Shown here: piece after piece, positions 17,910 to 27,036 of the stretch
How positions within the stretch are numbered: position 1 is the first letter of the stretch
Layout: each line of letters starts with the position of its first letter
Origin: Aureivirga marina
GTDB taxonomy: Bacteria; Bacteroidota; Bacteroidia; Flavobacteriales; Flavobacteriaceae
Direction: 5' to 3'
Length of the DNA: 64,000 nt
Assembly: GCF_015767265.1 (NCBI RefSeq)
Contig: NZ_JADPIB010000001.1
Coordinates: 682,001 to 746,000, forward strand
The notes under the pieces: generated by a model
Database searches by the model: none
The model's input: the letters and a program-made list of their open reading frames with translations, nothing else
What the model was told of the DNA's origin: nothing
Translations under genes and position numbers: made by a program

Positions 17910-17983
17910 CTCCCCCTCTTGGGCTCGAACCAAGGACCCTCTGATTAACAGTCAGATGCTCTAACCAACTGAGCTAAGGAGGA
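17910..17983 (-). tRNA. tRNA-Asn (GUU)
   Basis: A 74-base cloverleaf on the minus strand. The acceptor stem is TCCTCCT paired with AGGGGGA (one G-U pair), the D arm is AGCTCAGTTGGTTAGAGC, and the anticodon loop reads CTGTTAATC with anticodon GTT. The T arm contains GGTTCGAGCC, and the discriminator base is G. The CCA end is not encoded. It is followed by its own terminator. Confidence 0.96.
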
Positions 17984-18159
17984 ATTTATTTCTCTTTTGC
18001 GATTGCAAATATATATGAAAAAATTAATTCTACAATAATTTTTCAAAAAATAATTTAAGTTTTTTTTAATTCATTGAAATTCAATTATAATTCATTTCAC
18101 TTTTTTTCATTTTAAATAAAATAACTTAAAAACTCTTTGAAAAATTCTCTAAAATAAAA

Positions 18160-18187
18160 AAAGCAGTAATTCATAAATTACTGCTTT
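18160..18187 (-). terminator. Terminator of trxA
   Basis: Twelve-base inverted repeat AAAGCAGTAATT / AATTACTGCTTT with a four-base loop and flanking A/T runs, 24 bases after the trxA stop codon on the minus strand. Confidence 0.85.
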
Positions 18188-18210
18188 TTCTATATAATGT
18201 ATACTTTTAA

Positions 18211-18528
18211 TTATAAAGCACTATCAATTTTTTCAGCATAAGTTGCTTTTGGTGCTACTCCAACTTGCTTATCAATAACTTCTCCATTTTTGAATAATAA
18301 AACTGTTGGGATATTTCTAATTCCAAATTTTGCAGCATACTCTTGGTTTGCATCAACATCAACTTTACCTACTACTGCTTTTCCTTCATATTCATTGCTA
18401 ATCTCATCGATGATTGGTCCAACCATTTTACATGGTCCACACCATGCAGCCCAAAAATCTACTAAAACTGGTTTATCTGATTTAAGTACTACTTCTTCAA
18501 ACGTTGCATCTGTGATTTCTAATGCCAT
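18211..18528 (-). CDS. trxA: Thioredoxin
   Basis: A 105-residue classical cytoplasmic thioredoxin without a signal peptide. The active site WCGPC spans residues 29-33 in FWAAWCGPCKMVGP, followed by the cis-proline motif IRNIPTVLLFKNG. It reduces protein disulfides and supplies electrons to enzymes such as ribonucleotide reductase. It is monocistronic, with a good -7 promoter element about 50 bases upstream and a strong terminator downstream. It is distinct from the TlpA-like and Omp28-like envelope proteins at 14-16 kb. Confidence 0.96.
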   Translation of the reverse strand: MALEITDATFEEVVLKSDKPVLVDFWAAWCGPCKMVGPIIDEISNEYEGKAVVGKVDVDANQEYAAKFGIRNIPTVLLFKNGEVIDKQVGVAPKATYAEKIDSAL

Positions 18529-18579
18529 AATATTATTTTTTTATTGTTTTATTTTAAATTCTTGTAAAGAAACTAATTT

Positions 18580-18587
18580 CAAATATA
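18580..18587 (-). promoter_or_regulatory. Probable -7 promoter element of trxA
   Basis: TATATTTG on the minus strand matches the Bacteroidota -7 consensus TAnnTTTG exactly and lies about 50 bases upstream of the trxA start. No convincing -33 TTTG is found at the expected 19-21 base distance. Confidence 0.45.
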
Positions 18588-18769
18588 TGAACAAAATTAC
18601 ATATAATTTTCACTTATTTTCCTATCCTAAAATCATTTTTTTCTATTTAAGTATTTCAGAAATTGATTTTTAAGTATTTCAAAATTAAAAATACTTTTTT
18701 TCATTGTTAAATCTAAAAAAATCACTTCAATATTTCTATATATTTACCACAAAAAAGAACTTAAATATA

Positions 18770-19429
18770 ATGCAAAAAGTAACAACTAATTTAATTGAAA
18801 AAACAGTCTCTTTTGTCAAAGAAACATTAAAAAATGCAGAAGGTGGTCATGATTGGTTTCACATCGAAAGAGTTTGGAAAAATGCAAAACTTATCGCTAA
18901 AAATGAAAATGTAAATTTTGAAATCGTAGAATTAGGTGCACTTTTACATGATATCGCAGATGCTAAATTTCATGATGGAGATGAAACTGTTGGACCAAAA
19001 GTCGCAAGAAATTTCCTTGAAAAAGAAAATGTTGAAGAATCTAAAATCATTCATGTAGAAAATATCATTAAACACATTTCTTTTAAAAATGGCGATACTT
19101 CTCATATTTTTGATTCAAAAGAGTTACAAGTCGTTCGTGATGCAGATCGTTTAGATGCCATCGGAGCTATCGGAATTGCTAGAGCTTTTAATTATGGTGG
19201 ATTTAAAAATAGAGCTTTACACAATCCTGAAATTGAACCAAAAATAAACCAAACAAAAGAAGAATATAAAAAGAGTAAAGCGCCAACAATTAATCATTTC
19301 TATGAAAAACTTCTTTTATTAAAAGATAAAATGCATACCGATTCTGCAAAGCAAATCGCTGAACAACGTCATTTATATATGGAACAATTTCTTTCACAAT
19401 TTTTGGATGAATGGGATGGAAAAAAATAA
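18770..19429 (+). CDS. HD-domain phosphohydrolase
   Basis: A 219-residue protein with the HD metal-binding pattern: GHDWFHIERVW (first His), LLHDIAD (His-Asp pair) and VRDADRLDAIGAIGIARAF (final Asp region). This is the YedJ/uncharacterised hydrolase branch of the HD superfamily, cytoplasmic and probably acting on a nucleotide or phosphoester. The ATG at 18770 starts just before conserved sequence. An in-frame extension to 18704 is AT-rich and unlike a coding start. The gene is convergent with the formate dehydrogenase operon. The substrate is not predictable. Confidence 0.85.
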   Translation: MQKVTTNLIEKTVSFVKETLKNAEGGHDWFHIERVWKNAKLIAKNENVNFEIVELGALLHDIADAKFHDGDETVGPKVARNFLEKENVEESKIIHVENIIKHISFKNGDTSHIFDSKELQVVRDADRLDAIGAIGIARAFNYGGFKNRALHNPEIEPKINQTKEEYKKSKAPTINHFYEKLLLLKDKMHTDSAKQIAEQRHLYMEQFLSQFLDEWDGKK

Positions 19430-19438
19430 ATAATAAAA

Positions 19439-19470
19439 AACTTCTTCAAGTTTTATTGCTTGAAGAAGTT
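19439..19470. terminator. Bidirectional terminator between the HD gene and fdhF
   Basis: Perfect 12-base stem AACTTCTTCAAG / CTTGAAGAAGTT with an eight-base loop, flanked by A and T runs, lying between two convergent stop codons. Confidence 0.85.
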
Positions 19471-19489
19471 CTTATCAATTTTTCTATTT

Positions 19490-22225
19490 TTATTTTGACT
19501 CTGCAATCATCTTTTGTTTTCCTTTACTTTTTCGAATTCGAACAGAAACAACTTTATATTCTGGACACATTGCTTCTGAACAATGCTCATCGGAAGTAAT
19601 ATTATTCACCATAATTTCTGGAAAATGGAATGTTGTACTTAAAATTCCAGGTTTTACCCCTTCCGTAATCCAAGCTTTAATATCCACTTTTCCTCTTGGT
19701 GATTCCACACAAACAAAATCTCCATCAGAAATTCCATGTTCTTGCGCATCTTTCGGATTTAACCAAAGTTTATCTGTAGTGTGTACCTCAACATTTCCAG
19801 TTCTTCGAGTCATCGCTCCACAATTATAATGTTCTAAATCACGATTTGTAGTCAAAATATAAGGATATTCTTTTCCATTTTGAACAATCTCATTACTTTC
19901 TTTAAAGTCATTAAATTCAAAATATCCTTTTCCTCTTTTGAATTCTTTTGTGTGTAAAATTTTTGTGTCTGTTCCATCTGGAGCAACTGGCCATTGCTTT
20001 CCATTTTCACCAAGATTCTCCCAAGTAATTCCTGCAAAAAATGGAACTATTTCCGAAACTTCTTTTAAAGCTCCTTCTGCTGTATAATCTGGTTGTGTAT
20101 AGCCCATTTTGTTCATCATATCCACGATGATTTGTCTATCTGGTTTGGTTCCTGCAATTGGTTCCACAACTTGATTTACTCTCTGCACACGTCTTTCTCC
20201 ATTTGTAAAAGTTCCTGATTTTTCCAAGAAAGATGCTCCAGGCAAAATCACATCTGCTTGCTTTGCCGTTTCTGTCATGAATAATTCTTGAACAATCACT
20301 AAATCTGTATTGTTTAATGCTTTTATTACTTTTTGCGTATTCGGATCTGTTTGCACTACATCTTCTCCTATAATCCAAATTGCTTTTAATTTTCCTTCTA
20401 AAGCTGCATCAAACATCTCTGGAATTTTATAACCAATATGACTTGGAACTTGAACTCCATAGAACTCATTATATTTTTTATTAATTTCTGGTTTTGTAAT
20501 ATCTAAATACCCTGCTCCTTGATGTGGCTGCACTCCCATATCTGCACTTCCTTGTACATTATTTTGTCCACGTAATGGATTTACACCAACTCCTTTTCTA
20601 CCAATATTTCCAGTCATTAAAGCTAAGTCTGCAATTTGCATTACTGTAAAAGTTCCTTGTGAATGCTCTGTTACTCCTAATCCATGAAAACTCATCGCAT
20701 TTGGAGCTGTTGCATAAGCAATTGCTGCTTCTCGCACTTTTTCTTTAGAAACTCCTATAATTTCTTCTAATTCTTGAAGATTAATTTGCAGTAATTCTTT
20801 CTTAAATTCTTCAAATCCTTCTGTTCTATTTTGAATAAAACTTTCATCAACCAATCCTTCTGAAACAATATAATACATCATTATATTCAGTACAGCTACA
20901 TTTGTTCCTGGACGAACTGGCAAATGATACGTTGCATGTCTTGCTAATTCTGTTTTTCTAGGATCAATCACAATCGAAATATTATCCTGTTTCATCGCAA
21001 ATTGTTTCATTTTTGCTCCAGTAACAGGATGGCCGCTTGTCGGATTTGCACCAATTACCATGATACAATTTGTATGTTTCAAATCCTTAATCGAATTTGT
21101 TGCAGCTCCTGTTCCAAAAGTTCGTTGCATTCCTAAAGCAGTTGGGGAATGACAAACTCTCGCACATCCATCAATATTGTTGGTTTGAATTACAGCTCGA
21201 TAAAATTTTTGCATTAAATAATTCTCTTCATTCGTACATCTTGAAGAAGAAATTCCTGCTAAACTATCTGGACCAAATTCTTCTTTATAATATTTAAATT
21301 TATCTGTGATATAATCATAAGCTTCTTCCCAACTTACTTCTTCAAACTCTCCATTTCTCTTAATCATTGGAGATCTTAAACGATCTGGATGATCATAAAA
21401 TTTAAATGCATAACGACCTTTAATACAAGTATGTCCTTGGTTTACTTCTGCATCATAAGGTGCTTGAATAGATAAAACTTTTCCATTTTTAGTAGAAACA
21501 TCTAAATTACATCCTACACCACAATACGTACAAACAGTTCTTGTCTTTTCTGTCGCTTGTATAGATTTTGATTGGAAAATATCTGAAATTGCACTTGTAG
21601 GACAAGCTTGCGAACAAGCTCCACAACTCACACAAGGAGAATCCATAAACGATTCATCATTTCCTTTGATAATATGCGCATCAAAACCTCTTCCAGCCAT
21701 GCTTAAAACAAATTCACCTTGTACTTCATCACAAGCACGAACACAACGATAACAATTGATACATTTCGATAAATCTGAACGCATATAAGGGTGCGATACA
21801 TCTTTTTCCCTATCCAAATGATTTTCACCTTCTGGATAACGAACCTCAGTAATTCCGACACTTGCAGCAACATCTTGTAATTCGCAGTTTCCATTTACTT
21901 CACAAGTCAAACAATCCATCGGATGATCTGTCAATACAAGTTCAATGATATTTTTTCTTAATTCTTGAATACTTTCTGAATTAGGATAAATAAAGCTATT
22001 TGCCATCACAGGTGTGTGACAAGAAGCAACTGTTTTTGTTTTTCCATCTTTCTCTAAAGCCACTTCCACACTACAAACTCTACAAGAACCAAAAGCTTCC
22101 AGATTTGGAGCATCACAAAGTGTAGGAATTATTTTTTCACCTTCAATTCTTTTAACAAAATTCAAGATAGTTTCTCCATTTTTATATGGATAAGGAATAT
22201 TATTTATATATGCTATTTGTTCCAT
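19490..22225 (-). CDS. fdhF: NAD-linked formate dehydrogenase, catalytic alpha subunit
   Basis: A 911-residue protein. The first 230 residues are NuoG-like: a [2Fe-2S] domain (CDAPNLEAFGSCRVC), a His-Cys3 cluster site (HPMDCLTCEVNGNC) and two [4Fe-4S] sites (CINCYRCVRAC and CVSCGACSQAC). Then come the molybdopterin-enzyme Fe-S site (CTYCGVGC) and bis-MGD domains. The active-site residue is cysteine, not selenocysteine, in RVCHSPTALGMQ. It oxidises formate to CO2 and passes electrons to the NADH-forming beta subunit encoded 21 bases upstream. FdhD and molybdopterin synthesis genes are not in the window. Confidence 0.93.
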   Translation of the reverse strand: MEQIAYINNIPYPYKNGETILNFVKRIEGEKIIPTLCDAPNLEAFGSCRVCSVEVALEKDGKTKTVASCHTPVMANSFIYPNSESIQELRKNIIELVLTDHPMDCLTCEVNGNCELQDVAASVGITEVRYPEGENHLDREKDVSHPYMRSDLSKCINCYRCVRACDEVQGEFVLSMAGRGFDAHIIKGNDESFMDSPCVSCGACSQACPTSAISDIFQSKSIQATEKTRTVCTYCGVGCNLDVSTKNGKVLSIQAPYDAEVNQGHTCIKGRYAFKFYDHPDRLRSPMIKRNGEFEEVSWEEAYDYITDKFKYYKEEFGPDSLAGISSSRCTNEENYLMQKFYRAVIQTNNIDGCARVCHSPTALGMQRTFGTGAATNSIKDLKHTNCIMVIGANPTSGHPVTGAKMKQFAMKQDNISIVIDPRKTELARHATYHLPVRPGTNVAVLNIMMYYIVSEGLVDESFIQNRTEGFEEFKKELLQINLQELEEIIGVSKEKVREAAIAYATAPNAMSFHGLGVTEHSQGTFTVMQIADLALMTGNIGRKGVGVNPLRGQNNVQGSADMGVQPHQGAGYLDITKPEINKKYNEFYGVQVPSHIGYKIPEMFDAALEGKLKAIWIIGEDVVQTDPNTQKVIKALNNTDLVIVQELFMTETAKQADVILPGASFLEKSGTFTNGERRVQRVNQVVEPIAGTKPDRQIIVDMMNKMGYTQPDYTAEGALKEVSEIVPFFAGITWENLGENGKQWPVAPDGTDTKILHTKEFKRGKGYFEFNDFKESNEIVQNGKEYPYILTTNRDLEHYNCGAMTRRTGNVEVHTTDKLWLNPKDAQEHGISDGDFVCVESPRGKVDIKAWITEGVKPGILSTTFHFPEIMVNNITSDEHCSEAMCPEYKVVSVRIRKSKGKQKMIAESK

Positions 22226-22246
22226 AATTTCTTTTTTTACTAATGA

Positions 22247-23893
22247 TTAATTGAAAAAACCTTCTAATTCATCTCCAAAATATTGAAGTGCATTTTTAGC
22301 TGGAAGCGGAATTCCTCCTCCATGTGCGCAAAGCGAACCTTGTTCTAAAGTGTTCAATAAATCATTAAATAATTTCCTACTAATCTTATAATCGGACTGC
22401 ACCGTTTTTTGCAGCATTTCATGTGCTCTTTTTGTTCCTAATCGGCATGGAAAACATTTCCCACAACTTTCATAAGCAGCAAAATCAAATAGATGTTCTA
22501 AATATTGAATCATCGGAAAATTTTCTGGAATCGAAACAATTCCTGCATGACCTAATAAAAAACCTTCTTTTGCAAAAGATTCAAAATCGATTGCTAAGTT
22601 TTCAAACTTTTCTTTTGGAACAATTCCTCCTAATGGTCCTCCAATATGAAGTGCTTTAATTTCTTTTTTAAACCCACCACCTAAATCATTTATCACCGTC
22701 ATTAAAGGTGTTCCCATTTCTACTTCATAAACACCAGGATTGTTAAAGAAACTATCCAAACAAACCAATTTCGTTCCTGAAGATTTTTCTGTTCCTAAAT
22801 TATTATAAGATTCTCCTCCATTTTTTAAAATCGAATAAGCAGCAGCCAATGTTTCCACATTATTTACAATTGTTGGTCGATTAAAAAGTCCTTGTTGTGT
22901 TGGATATGGCGGACGAGTTCGAACTTCTGGTCTTTGTCCTTCGATAGAATTAATCAAAGCTGTTTCTTCTCCACAGATATAGGCTCCTTTTGCTTCAATA
23001 ATTTTAAAGTCAAAATCAAAACCACTTTCATTAATGTTTTTTCCTAAAAGATTATGTTCTCTTAATTCATCAATCGCATTTTGAATAATAGTAACAGATT
23101 CTGGATATTCCGCTCGAATGTATAAAACTCCCCAATTTGCATGTGTACAATAACCAGCAATCATCATTCCTGCTAAAACAGCATGTGGTCTTTTCTCTAA
23201 CAAATATCTATCGGAATATGCTCCTGGATCTCCTTCGTCTGCATTACAAATAATAAATTTTTCATTACTTTCTTCATTTCGACAAGCTTCCCATTTGAAT
23301 CCCATCGGAAAACCTGCTCCTCCTCTTCCACGAACATTTGATTTTTTTATCTCTTCTAAAACTTCTTTAGAATCTTGTTTTAAAATATTTTTAATTACTT
23401 CATAATGTTTTTCAAAACCTTCATAAGAAGCTGTTAACACTTCCTTTGTTGCTTTTACATTATATGTATCTTCCTCAAAGTTTTTTCCTGAAAAAATCTC
23501 CTTAATCTCTTCATTTGATTTTGCCGAATAATTTTTGTCTTGAAACTGAAAAGCTCCATTTTCATGACATCTTCCTAAACACGTAATATGACCAATTTCT
23601 TCAGGCTGCAAATATTTTTCAAGTTCTTCTTGCACTTTTTCTTGTGTTCCAGCACAAACACACGCAGATCCATTACAGACATATGCTTTTTTACCTTTAT
23701 TTTCTGGCTTCATAAAATCATAAAATGAAGCTGCTCCATAGGTATTTGCTTTTCCAATTAAAAATTCTTGTGCAAGTTCTTCTAATCTTTCACTTGTTGG
23801 AGTTCCAGATTCTTTTGCAGCTATTCCCAATTTTTCAAATAAATTATCGGAAATGCCTTTTTTGCCTGATAATTCGCTTAGGTTTTTCGACAT
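22247..23893 (-). CDS. Formate dehydrogenase beta subunit (NuoE-NuoF fusion)
   Basis: A 548-residue cytoplasmic protein. Residues 1-130 are a thioredoxin-like [2Fe-2S] domain related to NuoE (cysteines in CNGSACVC and CLGRC). Residues 170-400 are the NuoF FMN/NAD(H)-binding part (GRGGAGFPMGFKW, CNADEGDPGAYSDR, AKGAYICGEETALINSIEG). The C-terminal part has a [4Fe-4S] site (ESCGKCFPCRLG). It moves electrons from the alpha subunit to NAD+. In FdsGBA-type enzymes the gamma (NuoE-like) and beta parts are separate; here they are one chain, giving a two-subunit enzyme. The gene is first in the operon. Confidence 0.92.
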   Translation of the reverse strand: MSKNLSELSGKKGISDNLFEKLGIAAKESGTPTSERLEELAQEFLIGKANTYGAASFYDFMKPENKGKKAYVCNGSACVCAGTQEKVQEELEKYLQPEEIGHITCLGRCHENGAFQFQDKNYSAKSNEEIKEIFSGKNFEEDTYNVKATKEVLTASYEGFEKHYEVIKNILKQDSKEVLEEIKKSNVRGRGGAGFPMGFKWEACRNEESNEKFIICNADEGDPGAYSDRYLLEKRPHAVLAGMMIAGYCTHANWGVLYIRAEYPESVTIIQNAIDELREHNLLGKNINESGFDFDFKIIEAKGAYICGEETALINSIEGQRPEVRTRPPYPTQQGLFNRPTIVNNVETLAAAYSILKNGGESYNNLGTEKSSGTKLVCLDSFFNNPGVYEVEMGTPLMTVINDLGGGFKKEIKALHIGGPLGGIVPKEKFENLAIDFESFAKEGFLLGHAGIVSIPENFPMIQYLEHLFDFAAYESCGKCFPCRLGTKRAHEMLQKTVQSDYKISRKLFNDLLNTLEQGSLCAHGGGIPLPAKNALQYFGDELEGFFN

Positions 23894-24162
23894 GTTTTTT
23901 TGGTTTTTCTCCTAAGATACTTAAAAAAAACTCTAGTTTTAAACCTTAAAATTCATGAAAAAAGTACTAAAACATTTAAAATCAAGCTATTTTCTACACA
24001 ACTTCAAACATCGACTAATTAATTAACTGTTTAGCAATATTTTATATAATAAAAGATTCGTATTTCAACATTTCTTTCAATTATTAAAATATTACTAAAA
24101 CATATATTTTAGAATGATTCTAAGAGTAAAAATTAACAAATATTTAGATTTTCCTAAAAAAA

Positions 24163-25713
24163 TTACTCAACAATTAAAAATTCTGTTCTTCTATTTTGTT
24201 GATGTTCTTCCTCTGAACACCTTACGTCATTTTTACATTTATTTACGTGTTCTGTCTCTCCTTTTCCTTCAAAAGTGATTCTTTCTGCTGCAATTCCATT
24301 TTTAATTAAATATTCTACAGTAGATTTTGCTCTATTTTGAGAAAGTTTTTGGTTATATGCATCAGAAGCTCTACTATCTGTGTGCGAAGTTGCATGCACA
24401 TTTATATCTGTATATTTCTTTAAAATTGCTACAATTTCATCCAATTGGTCAGCTGCATCAGGACGAATATTCCATTTGTCTAAATCGAAATGAATTTTAT
24501 CTAAAACAATCTTATCATTTAAGTGTGGTTTTTTGTATTCTAATTCTGAAGTAAACGAATGATTTTGTCCATTTTTATAGGAAGTTTCTACAGGAATTCT
24601 TTTTTCTTTAAACAATTCATTTGTCAAAATAATTTCAAATTTTTCTTCACAAGGGAGTTTAAATTTATAAGATTTATCAATTAATTTCTGACTAACAACA
24701 GTGTCTTTTTTTTCATTTAAAACACTTACAATTGTTTCTCCTAAAATATTTTCTGGTAAAGAGATTTCACCTTCAACAATTTCAAAACAATCAAATTTAA
24801 TTGGCTCTTTCTCTTCTAAAAAATAAATGTCATCATCACCTTTTCCTAATTTTCGATTGGAAGAAAGATATCCTTTTCTAGTTTTTGGATGAATTACAAA
24901 AGCAAAATCATCGTATTTTGTATTAATTTTTTTATCTAATAATTTCGGATCAGTGATGAAATCAGAATACATTTTTACCGCATAAATATCTAATCCACCT
25001 TTTTTTTCTTCCATACCATTTGAAGCAAAATAAAGTACATTATCTACATCTAAAAACGGAAACATTTCTTTTCCTTTTGTGTTGATTTTTTCGCCTAAAT
25101 TTTCTGCTTTTCCAAAACTTCCATCTTCCTTAACTGAAATTTTATAAATATCTGTTTTTCCAAAACCATTTGGCATATCAGACACAAAATATAGCGTTTT
25201 TTCATCTTTACTTAAAGTTGGATGTCCAACAGAATAATCTGTACTATTATAAGGAAATTCTTGTTCATTAATCCATTCTCCTTCTTCATTAATTTCTGCA
25301 ATATAAATACTCAAATGATTCATTCCATCTTCATCTTCACTGTATTTATCATTGTAAAAATTGTTTCTTGTAAAAAACACTTTTTTACCATCTTTTGTAA
25401 AAGTTACATCAGCTTCATGATATTTTGTATTTACTTTTTTAGAAAATTTCTTTACATCTAAAATATCTCCTTCTTCATCAATTTTTCCAATATACAATTC
25501 TAAAAATGGTTGATTATTTCCTTTCCAAACTCTTTTAACAATTTGATGTTTTGTGTCAGGAGAAGCAAAAACAACCAAAGAATCTTGAAAAAAAGTAGTT
25601 CCAAAATCAGAGAATTTTGTGTTTACTTTACTATTATTTATTTCAAATCTTGATTCTTGTGCGAATAGAAAAATAGAAGAAAAAAGGAAAATTAAGGTAG
25701 AAATTTGTTTCAT
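24163..25713 (-). CDS. OmpA family protein with PD40 (WD40-like) beta-propeller
   Basis: A 516-residue exported protein: signal peptide ending LFAQ, and PD40 repeats at about residues 60-300 (TLSKDEKTLYFVSDMPNGFG, AFVIHPKTRKGYLSSN and similar). A short carboxypeptidase-like beta segment follows, then a C-terminal OmpA peptidoglycan-binding domain (KIHFDLDKWNIRP, ATSHTDSRAS, LSQNRAKSTVEYL). This architecture is that of PorE and of gliding-motility-associated OmpA proteins that anchor T9SS-linked machinery to peptidoglycan. It follows the PorP/SprF gene by 59 bases. The pairing indicates a role in T9SS-linked surface display. Confidence 0.88.
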   Translation of the reverse strand: MKQISTLIFLFSSIFLFAQESRFEINNSKVNTKFSDFGTTFFQDSLVVFASPDTKHQIVKRVWKGNNQPFLELYIGKIDEEGDILDVKKFSKKVNTKYHEADVTFTKDGKKVFFTRNNFYNDKYSEDEDGMNHLSIYIAEINEEGEWINEQEFPYNSTDYSVGHPTLSKDEKTLYFVSDMPNGFGKTDIYKISVKEDGSFGKAENLGEKINTKGKEMFPFLDVDNVLYFASNGMEEKKGGLDIYAVKMYSDFITDPKLLDKKINTKYDDFAFVIHPKTRKGYLSSNRKLGKGDDDIYFLEEKEPIKFDCFEIVEGEISLPENILGETIVSVLNEKKDTVVSQKLIDKSYKFKLPCEEKFEIILTNELFKEKRIPVETSYKNGQNHSFTSELEYKKPHLNDKIVLDKIHFDLDKWNIRPDAADQLDEIVAILKKYTDINVHATSHTDSRASDAYNQKLSQNRAKSTVEYLIKNGIAAERITFEGKGETEHVNKCKNDVRCSEEEHQQNRRTEFLIVE

Positions 25714-25772
25714 AATTTGTCAGCTTTAAATGAAATGCTATTTAAATTATCTGAAGGTTTTTTAGAATTAAA

Positions 25773-26675
25773 CTAGAAAAAACGAGGCGATTTTAAATCT
25801 CCTTTGGAAAAATCAACCGAATATTGTAGGAAAACTTCATGAGAACCATGACTATAATCGTATAATTTACTTATTGTATAATCATAAGCATAACCCATTG
25901 TCAAATTCGGAACAACCACAAAACTTACCAATCCAGAAACAGCATCTTCCCAGCGATAAGCAACTCCAAGTCCAAATCTTTCCGAAAATAAGAAATTTGC
26001 AGTTACATCAAACGAAATTGGAGAGTTTTCCACAATTTTAAAGAAAGTTGCAGGTTTAAATTTGATATTTTTTGTCAAATCAAAAACATAACCTCCAGTT
26101 ACAAAAAAGTGAACTTCTTCAGAAGCATCTTCATATTGTCCATTTGAAGTTTCGAAGTAAGTTGATTTTAAAACATTTGGAACGGAAGCTCCAATGTAAT
26201 ATTTATCCGTGTAGAAAAAACTTCCAAAACCAAAATTTCCATGATTTTTCTGTAAATCAGCATTCATCAACCCAGGTGGAATTTCATTTAAAGCAGCAAA
26301 ATCAAAATTCAACATAGTAATTCCTCCTTTTACTCCAAATGCCCAATTATATTTTTGATTCCAGCGAATTGTATAAGAAAAATCTACATAAAAATTAGTT
26401 TCTTTTAAAGGTCCAGCCTCATCATGAATTACTGAAAAACCTGCTCCCAAAGCATTTGCAATTGGAGCGTGAATTGCTCCAGTAAAAGTTGTTGGCGCTC
26501 CATCAATTCCTACCCATTGTGTTCTTCCTAATAAACCGATGCTTAATGTTTTTTGTGAACCTGCATATGCAGGATTAATCACATTCATATTATACATATA
26601 TTGGGTGTATTGCGGATCTTGCTGCGCAACTAATTTGAAAGAGAAAAATAGAAAAATGAGTAATATTTTTTTCAT
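25773..26675 (-). CDS. PorP/SprF family type IX secretion membrane protein
   Basis: A 300-residue outer-membrane beta-barrel protein. A signal peptide ending LVAQ is followed by the family hallmark QDPQYTQYMYNMNVINPAYAGS. Other typical blocks are LGLLGRTQWVGIDGAP and a C-terminal strand. PorP/SprF proteins capture T9SS substrates with type B C-terminal domains at the surface. I chose the ATG at 26675, directly before the hydrophobic signal core; an ATG six codons upstream (26693) is the alternative. The gene lies immediately upstream of the OmpA/PD40 gene. The large adhesin often found next to such pairs is not present. Confidence 0.93.
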   Translation of the reverse strand: MKKILLIFLFFSFKLVAQQDPQYTQYMYNMNVINPAYAGSQKTLSIGLLGRTQWVGIDGAPTTFTGAIHAPIANALGAGFSVIHDEAGPLKETNFYVDFSYTIRWNQKYNWAFGVKGGITMLNFDFAALNEIPPGLMNADLQKNHGNFGFGSFFYTDKYYIGASVPNVLKSTYFETSNGQYEDASEEVHFFVTGGYVFDLTKNIKFKPATFFKIVENSPISFDVTANFLFSERFGLGVAYRWEDAVSGLVSFVVVPNLTMGYAYDYTISKLYDYSHGSHEVFLQYSVDFSKGDLKSPRFF

Positions 26676-26732
26676 AAGCAGAGAATGATTCATTTGAAAT
26701 GATGAAGATAAGGTTTTATTTCATGCAATAAA

Positions 26733-26765
26733 AAAACTATAGAAACTTTAAGCAACTATAGTTTT
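26733..26765 (-). terminator. Terminator after the small membrane protein gene
   Basis: Ten-base stem AAAACTATAG / CTATAGTTTT with a 13-base loop and flanking A/T runs, between the small gene and the PorP gene on the minus strand. Confidence 0.7.
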
Positions 26766-26819
26766 ATTTTTTTCTTTTAATTCAAATTTGTCTTATTTAT
26801 TATATTTTTTTAAGTTTTT

Positions 26820-27008
26820 TCATTTTTTATAAAACTTTAAAAAAATGGCAATAAATACAACTGGAATTAAAAATAAATAATTTAAAAATTCAGATTCTAA
26901 CCAACCATAATGTTTTAAAATCCATTTAATTAATATTAAAACAAAAACAACAATTGCTAAAATAATTTTAAGGTTGTTTTGTAAGAATTTTATATTGATT
27001 TTCAGCAT
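26820..27008 (-). CDS. Small two-helix membrane protein, unknown
   Basis: A 62-residue protein with two hydrophobic helices (about 13-28 and 40-57), a conserved-looking HYGWLESEF loop and a basic C-terminus (KFYKK). I prefer the ATG at 27008; a TTG in frame at 27029 would add seven charged residues. It starts 28 bases after the stop codon of the upstream MOSC gene on the same strand and is followed by a terminator, which supports its being real. I recognise no family. Confidence 0.5.
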   Translation of the reverse strand: MLKINIKFLQNNLKIILAIVVFVLILIKWILKHYGWLESEFLNYLFLIPVVFIAIFLKFYKK

Positions 27009-27036
27009 TTTGAACTCTTCTTTTCTCAAGAGAATA

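Noticed and set aside
24009-24050. Shared motif TTAACTGTTTAG near 24025 and near 29165
   Set aside because: Both sites are AT-rich intergenic DNA without a common gene context; two copies of a 12-base AT-rich word are not strong evidence of a site.
23894-24162. Possible small gene or RNA upstream of the formate dehydrogenase operon
   Set aside because: The 269 bases are AT-rich with no open frame of coding character, stable stem or clear promoter match.
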